A DNA stretch of 5,166 bases from an uncultured Rhodospirillaceae bacterium (GTDB lineage Bacteria > Pseudomonadota > Alphaproteobacteria > Rhodospirillales > UBA2165), in assembly GCA_913054205.1 (NCBI GenBank), contig CAJXJM010000211.1, positions 1-5,166 of the forward strand, in the 5' to 3' direction. The translations under genes and the position numbers were made by a program. How positions within the stretch are numbered: position 1 is the first letter of the stretch; every line of letters starts with the position of its first letter. The notes under the pieces are model-generated. The model saw nothing but the letters and a program-made list of their open reading frames with translations, was not told where the DNA came from and did not search any database. Positions 1-5,166 of this stretch are shown in pieces.

Positions 1-18
1 CGCGCGCGCGTTTATTAA
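1..18 (+). CDS. sdhA: Succinate dehydrogenase flavoprotein subunit, last codons (partial)
   Basis: The first 18 bases read as Arg-Ala-Arg-Val-Tyr followed by a TAA stop at 16-18. Alphaproteobacterial SdhA proteins commonly end in a short basic tail finishing Arg-Val-Tyr, and sdhA normally lies directly before sdhB. The stop is 25 bases before the sdhB start, as expected for co-transcribed sdhAB. This also explains the CG alternation at 1-10, which would otherwise look like a simple repeat. Only five codons are visible, so the call rests mainly on context. The assignment is an inference that the upstream sequence would settle. Confidence 0.6.
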   Translation, partial: RARVY

Positions 19-31
19 GACGGCGAAGGAC

Positions 32-37
32 AAGGAG
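32..37 (+). promoter_or_regulatory. Ribosome binding site of sdhB
   Basis: AAGGAG lies six bases before the ATG at 44, a strong Shine-Dalgarno match at good spacing. It fixes the sdhB start and supports efficient translation within an sdhAB transcript. Confidence 0.8.
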
Positions 38-43
38 AAAAAA

Positions 44-820
44 ATGGTTGAATTCAACCTTCCCAAAAATTCCAAAGTCGTCAAAGGTCAGACTCATAAG
101 GCACTTGATGGCGCGAAGAACATCAAAAAATTCAAGGTCTATCGTTACGACCCTGATCAGGAAAAAAATCCTCAGCTTGATACCTATGAAGTTGATATGG
201 ATAACTGCGGGCCGATGGTGCTCGATGCGCTGATCAAAATAAAAAATGAGATGGATCCGACGCTGACCTTCCGGCGCTCCTGCCGGGAAGGTGTGTGCGG
301 CTCTTGCGCGATGAACGTCGACGGCACGAATACGCTGGCCTGCACCAAGGATATTGCTGAGATCAAAGGCGATGCGGCGATCTATCCATTGCCGCATATG
401 CCGGTGATCAAAGATTTGGTGCCGGATTTAGCGATACCGTATGCGCAATACACCGCAATAGAGCCTTGGATTAAGACTGACACGCCGGCGCCTGGTTCTG
501 AGCGTCTGCAAACACCGGAAGATCGCGAAAAGCTCGATGGCTTGTGGGAATGTGTGTTGTGCTTCTGCTGCCAGACATCGTGTCCGAGCTATTGGTGGAA
601 CGGGGATCGCTATTTAGGCCCGGCTATTTTGTTGCAGGCCTATCGCTGGATTGTTGACAGCCGCGATGAAAGAACGGGCGAGCGATTGGATGATCTCGAA
701 GATCCGTTCAAGCTCTATCGCTGTCATACGATCATGAACTGCACCAACACCTGCCCGAAATCGCTCAACCCGGCCTTGGCAATTGCTGAGACTAAAAAGT
801 TGATGGTAGAGCGCATGTAA
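44..820 (+). CDS. sdhB: Succinate dehydrogenase iron-sulfur subunit SdhB
   Basis: This is the iron-sulfur subunit of respiratory complex II. It passes electrons from the FAD of SdhA to ubiquinone at the inner membrane while succinate is oxidised to fumarate in the TCA cycle. The 258-aa protein is complete. The N-terminal ferredoxin-like domain carries the [2Fe-2S] ligands Cys80, Cys85, Cys88 and Cys100 (motif [10 protein letters not shown]). The C-terminal domain carries Cys170, Cys173, Cys176 and Cys237 for [4Fe-4S], and Cys180, Cys227 and Cys233 for [3Fe-4S]; these assignments follow the spacing in E. coli SdhB. The quinone-site residues Pro181, Trp185, His228 and Ile230 are also conserved. 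The protein is about 20 residues longer at the N-terminus than the E. coli subunit, as is usual in Alphaproteobacteria. All metal ligands are intact, so it should be functional. It follows the sdhA tail and is closed by a terminator, so it is probably the last gene of its operon. Confidence 0.98.
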   Translation: MVEFNLPKNSKVVKGQTHKALDGAKNIKKFKVYRYDPDQEKNPQLDTYEVDMDNCGPMVLDALIKIKNEMDPTLTFRRSCREGVCGSCAMNVDGTNTLACTKDIAEIKGDAAIYPLPHMPVIKDLVPDLAIPYAQYTAIEPWIKTDTPAPGSERLQTPEDREKLDGLWECVLCFCCQTSCPSYWWNGDRYLGPAILLQAYRWIVDSRDERTGERLDDLEDPFKLYRCHTIMNCTNTCPKSLNPALAIAETKKLMVERM

Positions 821-845
821 ATTAGCGAATATTTTTGATTTTTAT

Positions 846-882
846 AAAATGGTCGCTGGTTCATCCCGCGGCCATTTTTTTA
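846..882 (+). terminator. Intrinsic terminator after sdhB
   Basis: An 11-bp stem (left arm 846-856, right arm 868-878, one T-G wobble) closes an 11-base loop and runs into a seven-T tract at 875-881. It starts 25 bases after the sdhB stop. Because A-rich sequence precedes the stem, it may work in both directions, but the only gene needing it here is sdhB. Confidence 0.88.
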
Positions 883-929
883 TCAATGGTGCCTGATACC
901 TTTAATGAGAACATTTGTGGAGAAGAAAA

Positions 930-1538
930 ATGTACGTTCCTGAAATTCATGCAGAAGAACGATTAGATATTCTGCAAACTGTGATGCGCGATCATGGCTG
1001 GGCGCTTTTGGTTGGTGAAGTTGAAGGCGCACCCTGTGTCACGCATCTACCGTTTATGCTGGATGAAAACCGTGGTGAAAATGGCACGTTGGTTTCTCAC
1101 ATGGCAAAGAATAATCTTCATTGGCAATCCTTTGAGAAAGACAAAGAAGTGTTGGTCGTCTTTTGGGGTCCACATGCTTATATTTCGCCAAGCTGGTACG
1201 AGAAGCATCCCTCGGTGCCGACTTGGAACTATGTCACGGTTCATGCCTATGGCACGCCAAAAATTATCGAAGACGAAACGGCGAAGATGGCAGCGCAAAA
1301 ACAATTGGTTGAGACCTATGAAGGTGTCGACGGCTGGAAACTGGAGGATCAACCGGATAAATACATTCGAGGCATGTTGACCGGAATTGTTTCTTTTGAA
1401 ATTCCGATTTCACGCCTCGAAGGTAAATTTAAGATGAGTCAAAACCGTCATGAAGATGATATCCCAGGAATCATCGATGGCTTGAGAGCGCGCAGCGAAG
1501 GCGATGATCTCATTATCGCGGATATGCTGGAAAAATAG
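930..1538 (+). CDS. PaiB-family FMN-binding protein (putative negative transcriptional regulator)
   Basis: The 202-aa product belongs to the PaiB / FMN_bind_2 family, which has a flavin-reductase-like split-barrel fold. Bacillus subtilis PaiB is described as a negative regulator of sporulation and degradative-enzyme genes; the biochemical role of most homologues is unknown. Family-typical blocks visible here are MYVPEIH at the N-terminus, THLPF (38-42), the GTLVSHMAKNNLHW block (52-65), FWGPHAYISPSWY (78-90), VPTWNYVTVHAYG (96-108) and RLEGKFKMSQNR (162-173). Length and motif order match full-length members. I chose ATG 930 over an upstream in-frame TTG (915) because family members start MY-x-P and GGAG at 919-922 lies seven bases before this ATG. 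The gene sits after the sdhB terminator, so it needs its own promoter; I see no strong one at 883-918. It is not adjacent to a paiA-type acetyltransferase. Confidence 0.92.
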   Translation: MYVPEIHAEERLDILQTVMRDHGWALLVGEVEGAPCVTHLPFMLDENRGENGTLVSHMAKNNLHWQSFEKDKEVLVVFWGPHAYISPSWYEKHPSVPTWNYVTVHAYGTPKIIEDETAKMAAQKQLVETYEGVDGWKLEDQPDKYIRGMLTGIVSFEIPISRLEGKFKMSQNRHEDDIPGIIDGLRARSEGDDLIIADMLEK

Positions 1539-1590
1539 ATTCCGACTCGCTTTTGGGGATCGTTTGGGCTTATCATTTGGAGGCTGGTTA

Positions 1591-1596
1591 GGGAGG
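1591..1596 (+). promoter_or_regulatory. Ribosome binding site supporting a GTG start for the terB-like gene
   Basis: GGGAGG lies five bases before GTG at 1602. It is the best Shine-Dalgarno match between 1539 and 1690. It points to translation starting in the frame of GTG 1602, which is not the frame of the main TerB domain. Confidence 0.6.
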
Positions 1597-1601
1597 TGTG
1601 C

Positions 1602-2073
1602 GTGGCTGGGTTTCTGGGAGCCCTCAAAGATCAATATCACACGGTTATGGAGCCGGCATCACAATTTGCCGTTTCTCAACGCGACAATGGCTGCCTGTGC
1701 CTTGGTCGCGACGGCTGATGGTGAGGTGAGCTTTTCGGAACGCGTCCGGGTCGACCAAATCATTGAGACATTGGAATATCTGCAGGTCTACGATCCGCAT
1801 GAGGCGGTTAATCTATTTGTTGACTACTGTGAGGCAATTCTAAAATTGCCGAGCGAAGGTCATCCTAAAGTTCTTAGTCAGTTGGATGTGGTTAAAGACA
1901 ACCCGGAAACGGCGTCTTTGCTCATTCGGATTTGCCTCGCAATCGGCGAGGCGAATGGCAAAACAAGTCTCGTTGATCAGATCGAGATTGTCACGTTGTG
2001 CAGCATTTTGGAAATAGACCCAGCGCATTTTGGATTGTACCGCACGGATCTCGTTGACCAATTACCCAGTTGA
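1602..2073 (+). CDS. TerB-like (tellurite-resistance TerB family) protein, apparent frameshift
   Basis: The main domain, from about 1672 to 2073, reads as a helical TerB-like protein. It has the acidic motif ATADGEVSFSER followed by a long helical stretch, then a second, weaker half (IGEANGKTSLVDQIEIVTLC, ending ILEIDPAHFGL). TerB-like domains bind metal through such acidic positions; in the second half Asn replaces the usual Asp. The upstream end is odd. The open frame of the main domain runs back to ATG 1504 inside the paiB-like gene, but before about 1660 it encodes an atypical Trp/Arg/Leu-rich stretch. The other frame, from GTG 1602 with a good RBS, gives MAGFLGALKDQYHTVM, which resembles the N-termini of this family. 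Joining the two needs a net +1 frame change between about 1647 and 1675, giving a product near 157 aa. Alternatives are a start at ATG 1687 or the long 189-aa frame from 1504. Function is unknown; the family name does not prove tellurite resistance. Confidence 0.6.
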
Positions 2074-2754
2074 ATCTTGCGCTATATTTTGATCTGGTTT
2101 TTCCCCCCTGAAATACCGGACAAGCCGCGGCAGAAAAACAATCGCTGCTAAAAGCCCGAGCGCGATCAGTGCAATTTCTATCGAAGCACTATTGCCTGCC
2201 ATGGTTTCTCGTCCCGCATAGCCAATATAAACATAGGCGATATCGCCGGGGATCATGCAGACAAAAGAAGCTGCGGTAAAATGTGAAATTTTGATGCGGG
2301 TAAGTCCGAGAACATAATTTAAGGCGTTATAGGGGAATAGCGGCACCAATCTGACAAAAGCAACAAAACGCCAGCCTTCTGCTTCAACGCCTTCAATCGA
2401 TTTTTGGATCCAGCCCGTGCCGCCAAGTTTTTTCCTCACATAGTCGGATGCGAGATAGCGGGCGACCAGGAAAGCGAGAACCGCCCCAATGGTGGAGGCA
2501 ATCAGATTGTACACCGCCCCCCAAACCGGGCCGAAGGCGACACCTGCGGTAATGGACATCAAGCTTCCTGGAACAAAAAACACCGCGCCAAGAGACCGTG
2601 TAACAAGAAATATGAGAGGCGCCAACATGCCGTAGCCAGCGATCCAAGCAACCATCGCATCAACTTCAAACTTTTTGTGATTGAGCACTCCCCATACAAC
2701 AACAGCTGCGATTAGCGCGGCGAGCAAGATACGTTTGGCGGTGGTTTTATGCAT
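2062..2754 (-). CDS. TVP38/TMEM64 (VTT domain, DedA superfamily) membrane protein
   Basis: This 230-aa integral inner-membrane protein belongs to the TVP38/TMEM64 family (SNARE-associated Golgi / VTT domain). Hydrophobic segments lie at about 8-24, 42-61, 64-98, 129-150, 158-180 and 191-210, some probably re-entrant. Family signatures are FFVPGSLMSITAGVAFG at about 59-75, the following Gly-rich helix with GAVLAFLVARYLA (90-102), and FVRLVPLFPYNALNYVLG at 133-150. Eukaryotic VTT proteins include lipid scramblases, and bacterial DedA relatives are implicated in lipid-carrier or phospholipid transport. The substrate here cannot be told from sequence. The C-terminal tail is polar and presumably cytoplasmic. 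ATG 2754 is preferred because it opens directly into the first hydrophobic segment; the Shine-Dalgarno is weak (GGA about seven bases upstream). The gene converges on the terB-like gene with a 12-base overlap of the 3' ends and diverges from zapE. Confidence 0.92.
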   Translation of the reverse strand: MHKTTAKRILLAALIAAVVVWGVLNHKKFEVDAMVAWIAGYGMLAPLIFLVTRSLGAVFFVPGSLMSITAGVAFGPVWGAVYNLIASTIGAVLAFLVARYLASDYVRKKLGGTGWIQKSIEGVEAEGWRFVAFVRLVPLFPYNALNYVLGLTRIKISHFTAASFVCMIPGDIAYVYIGYAGRETMAGNSASIEIALIALGLLAAIVFLPRLVRYFRGEKPDQNIAQDSTG

Positions 2755-2953
2755 AATTGGTCCAGTTTGTCCTCAATCCAATATAAACATAGTCTGGGTA
2801 TTGGGGAGTAAGGTTTCTGTGAGTGATTTGTGAGCGGCTGGAATAAAAGTAATATCTGTTTGAATTTAATACGGTAGGATCATTGTCACATAATGGTGTA
2901 ACGCCACTTTAAATCGCTTTACATCGCGGGTTCGCAGTCTTAAGTAGCGTTTT
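2755..2953. other. Divergent intergenic spacer between the VTT gene and zapE
   Basis: This 199-base AT-rich spacer should hold the promoters of both divergent genes. It carries two TGTGAG direct repeats (2818-2823 and 2829-2834) offset by 11 bases, about one helical turn, which could be a regulator site but are short. I see no gene, tRNA or strong terminator in it, and no clear promoter for the leftward VTT gene. Confidence 0.5.
2883..2913 (+). promoter_or_regulatory. Weak candidate sigma70-type promoter for zapE
   Basis: TTGTCA (2883-2888) is a five-of-six match to a -35 element. TTTAAA (2908-2913) is a four-of-six -10 candidate. The 19-base spacer is longer than ideal. A start near 2920 would leave a leader of about 34 bases before zapE. 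Confidence 0.25.
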
Positions 2954-4120
2954 ATGAGCAATGAAACTTCCGAAAATTCTGGCGAAAGATCAGTTAGTGA
3001 GACACAGCGGGGGCCTCTATTCACTTATCGTTCGCGCGTCGCAGCCGGTGATTTAAATGCCGATCCAGCTCAGGCATTGCTCGTCGAAAAGTTACAGATA
3101 TTGCATCGCGCGCTCACTGGCTATCAGCCATCTTCCGGTCATGCCGGGTGGAAAGACCGGTTTGGTTTGACGCGCCGCCGGGCAGAACCACAACAGGGCC
3201 TTTATATTTTTGGTGGTGTCGGCCAGGGCAAGTCTATGTTGATGGATTTGTTTTATGAAACCGCCCAAATCGAGCGCAAACGCCGCGTTCATTTTCATGC
3301 TTTTTTGCAGGATGTGCATAATCGCTTTAATAAATTTAGAACCGAAAACAGCGAAGGCGGCGATCCGGTCCCGAGCGTGGCGGCGGCGATCGCCGATGAA
3401 TCATGGCTTTTATGTTTTGATGAATTGCAGGTCGTCAATATTGTTGATGCAATGATTTTGGGACGATTATTCGAAGGCTTGTTGGAGCGAGACGTGGTGA
3501 TTGTTGCAACGTCAAACCGCCCGCCAAGCGATCTTTATAAAGACGGTCTACAGCGCGAAAAATTTCTGCCTTTTATTGATCTGATCAACCAACGACTGGA
3601 TATCTTGCAATTGGGTGCGGCTCGCGATTATCGTTTGGAACGCATGCTCGGGATGCAGGTCTATCATCAACCCTTAGGCAAAAATGCAAAAACTGATCTC
3701 GATAAATATTTTGATGAATTGACAGAAGGTTATACGCCGGCACCGGATAAATTCGAAGTTAAGGGCCGGATTGTTGAAATTCCTGTGGCCGCAGCAGGGG
3801 TCGGCCGCACGAGTTTTGATAATCTATGCGCAACGGCGCTTGGGCCGGCGGATTATCTGGAAATTGCCGAGCGCTACCACACGCTTATTTTGGATGATAT
3901 TCCGCGCATGGGAGAAGAACTTAAAAGTGAAGCCCGCCGTTTTATTACGCTGATTGATGCGCTCTATGAATGCAAAGTCAATCTCATCTGCTCCGCGGAT
4001 GCGCCGCCGAGCGAGCTTTATGTTTTAGGAGAGGGCGCGTTTGAGTTTGAACGTCTGGTCTCGCGGTTGATGGAAATGCAGTCTGAAGAATATCTCGCCT
4101 TGCCGCATGGCGGCTTATAA
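2954..4120 (+). CDS. zapE: Cell division protein ZapE / AFG1-like ATPase
   Basis: This 388-aa protein is a full-length member of the AFG1/ZapE ATPase family (AAA-related P-loop). In E. coli ZapE associates with FtsZ at the division site; mitochondrial Afg1/LACE1 helps quality control of respiratory-chain proteins. The N-terminal block, about 20-58 (GPLFTYRSRV... to LTGYQP), is typical. The Walker A motif is GGVGQGKSMLMD at 87-98 with Lys93. The Walker B motif is LLCFDELQV at 152-160 with Asp156 and Glu157. A sensor-like ATSNRPPSDLYKDGLQR lies at 185-201. The C-terminal region keeps ILDDIPRMG (312-320) and FERLVSRLMEMQSEEYLA (365-382), whose arginines probably serve ATP hydrolysis. Start ATG 2954 has no good Shine-Dalgarno, so translation may be modest or leaderless-like. 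The gene precedes mdh, a neighbourhood frequently seen in Alphaproteobacteria. A short tandem duplication crosses its stop codon. Confidence 0.95.
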   Translation: MSNETSENSGERSVSETQRGPLFTYRSRVAAGDLNADPAQALLVEKLQILHRALTGYQPSSGHAGWKDRFGLTRRRAEPQQGLYIFGGVGQGKSMLMDLFYETAQIERKRRVHFHAFLQDVHNRFNKFRTENSEGGDPVPSVAAAIADESWLLCFDELQVVNIVDAMILGRLFEGLLERDVVIVATSNRPPSDLYKDGLQREKFLPFIDLINQRLDILQLGAARDYRLERMLGMQVYHQPLGKNAKTDLDKYFDELTEGYTPAPDKFEVKGRIVEIPVAAAGVGRTSFDNLCATALGPADYLEIAERYHTLILDDIPRMGEELKSEARRFITLIDALYECKVNLICSADAPPSELYVLGEGAFEFERLVSRLMEMQSEEYLALPHGGL

Positions 4121-4148
4121 AAAAGATACGCATGGCGGCTTATAAAAA
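4104..4148 (+). repeat. 25-bp-period tandem duplication across the zapE stop codon
   Basis: The 20-mer CGCATGGCGGCTTATAAAAA occurs at 4104-4123 and again at 4129-4148, identical, with an offset of 25 bases. The first copy encodes the last residues of ZapE and its TAA stop; the second is wholly non-coding. The first copy also forms a small hairpin (GCCGC at 4102-4106 with GCGGC at 4110-4114), which the second lacks. It looks like a recent slippage duplication. Confidence 0.9.
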
Positions 4149-4200
4149 TGCGGCGCATTGCGGCAGGTAGAAAATCTAAATTTCCACTTTTTTGCAATTT

Positions 4201-4229
4201 TTGACAAAGCAGTACTTAGCTATTGAAAT
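4201..4229 (+). promoter_or_regulatory. Candidate promoter within the zapE-mdh spacer
   Basis: TTGACA at 4201-4206 is a perfect -35 hexamer. At a 17-base spacing, TGAAAT (4224-4229) matches the -10 consensus at four of six positions. Transcription would begin near 4236, upstream of two hairpins. The weak -10 keeps confidence low. Confidence 0.35.
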
Positions 4230-4235
4230 TCCACT

Positions 4236-4357
4236 CTTTTATGAGCATTTGCACTATTAAGTGCAGCTGTGATGGCATTCTGTGCGAGTATATGGTTAGG
4301 TGACCGAGTGGGAGGTGATGGACAGCGAGGGACGTGCCGCATGGCACCTAATTTTTC
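4236..4357 (+). ncRNA. Candidate small RNA (hypothetical)
   Basis: A transcript from the promoter candidate at 4201-4229 would be about 120 nt. It would begin with a 6-bp hairpin (TGCACT, loop ATTA, AGTGCA; 4250-4265) and end at a terminator-like hairpin followed by five T residues. I recognise no known RNA family: it lacks tmRNA, SRP RNA and tRNA signatures. The call rests only on promoter, structure and terminator signals lying in the right order in a region with no gene. Its length and start are estimates. Confidence 0.25.
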
Positions 4358-4358
4358 T
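4296..4358 (+). terminator. Candidate intrinsic terminator with two alternative stems
   Basis: TTAGGTG (4296-4302) pairs with CACCTAA (4345-4351), directly before TTTTTCT (4352-4358). A bulged A and two further C-G pairs extend the stem (4304-4305 with 4343-4344). An inner stem, GTGCC with GGCAC around GCAT (4334-4347), shares bases with it, so only one can form at a time. Either is followed by the T tract. It could end the zapE transcript or a small RNA, or act as an attenuator before mdh. Confidence 0.45.
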
Positions 4359-4487
4359 CAATGTCTAAAGGGAGTTAGAGGCCAATTCGAATACACAATC
4401 AGGGGTTCAAATGCTTGCTCTCAAACCTTTATTGCGCTACGTACGGCGATCATATTATGACGCTCATTTATGAATGACGTCGACGCA

Positions 4488-4493
4488 TATAAC
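4488..4493 (+). promoter_or_regulatory. Candidate -10 element of an mdh promoter
   Basis: TATAAC is a five-of-six match to the -10 consensus and lies 72 bases before the mdh start. The -35 region at the right spacing (CATTTA at 4465-4470) is poor, so the promoter may need an activator or may be miscalled. Confidence 0.25.
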
Positions 4494-4514
4494 GCGGTCG
4501 AGACGAAGCGGTAA

Positions 4515-5166
<652 letters not shown>

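Noticed and set aside
1..10. CG dinucleotide repeat at the window start
   Set aside because: It is explained by Arg-Ala-Arg codons at the end of sdhA, in frame with the Val-Tyr-stop that follows.
1047..1352. 101-codon minus-strand frame within the PaiB-like gene
   Set aside because: Fully inside a recognisable conserved gene and without family features; a shadow frame.
1504..1601. N-terminal extension of the TerB-like frame back to ATG 1504
   Set aside because: It overlaps the paiB-like 3' end by 35 bases, encodes a Trp/Arg/Leu-rich stretch unlike the family, and has a poorly spaced RBS. The frame of GTG 1602 explains this region better.
2828..2837. TTGTGAGCGG, identical to part of the E. 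coli lac operator
   Set aside because: The symmetric second half of the operator is absent, and there is no lac gene nearby; a chance 10-base match.
4102..4124. Hairpin at the zapE stop as a terminator
   Set aside because: The 5-bp stem is followed by A residues rather than T on the plus strand, so it does not fit an intrinsic terminator.
4366..4431. tRNA-like segment: GGTTCAAAT resembling a T loop, with TAAAGG/CCTTTA ends 66 bases apart
   Set aside because: The T stem does not pair around the loop, and no anticodon or D arm can be drawn. It may be chance or a decayed remnant.
4269..4460. 63-codon open frame with a GTG start in the zapE-mdh spacer
   Set aside because: No Shine-Dalgarno, no recognisable domain, and it runs across the terminator-like inverted repeat.

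Overview
This window looks like chromosomal DNA from an alphaproteobacterium of moderate GC content, most likely related to the Rhodospirillales or a marine lineage. That reading rests on the style of SdhB (long N-terminal extension, 258 aa), the LDH-like malate dehydrogenase, and the placement of a ZapE/AFG1-type ATPase just before mdh. No organism can be named from sequence alone.

Layout. Positions 1-18 are the last codons of sdhA. sdhB (44-820) follows and encodes the complete iron-sulfur subunit of succinate dehydrogenase, closed by a clear intrinsic terminator (846-882). Next is a PaiB-type FMN-binding protein (930-1538). A TerB-like gene (1602-2073) follows, but its N-terminal part and its main domain lie in different frames. 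It meets a VTT/TVP38-TMEM64 membrane protein on the opposite strand (2062-2754), and the two 3' ends overlap by 12 bases. A 199-base divergent spacer leads to zapE (2954-4120). A 445-base spacer with no convincing gene follows (4121-4565). The window ends inside mdh (4566 onward, 200 codons present).

How the genes fit together. sdhB and mdh encode neighbouring TCA-cycle steps (succinate to fumarate, malate to oxaloacetate). ZapE/AFG1 ATPases often sit beside mdh in this class. The PaiB, TerB and VTT genes between them show no sequence-visible link to the TCA cycle and look like accessory cargo within a core metabolic neighbourhood.

I found no mobile element, CRISPR array, tRNA or rRNA, and no convincing new multi-gene system. 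The points most worth a second look are the apparent frameshift in the terB-like gene and the structured, non-coding zapE-mdh spacer. That spacer holds a perfect -35 hexamer, two hairpins and a terminator-like end, consistent with an unannotated small RNA of about 120 nt. Smaller points are a 25-bp tandem duplication across the zapE stop codon, a 12-bp tandem repeat before mdh, and an unusual Glu in the malate dehydrogenase active-site loop.
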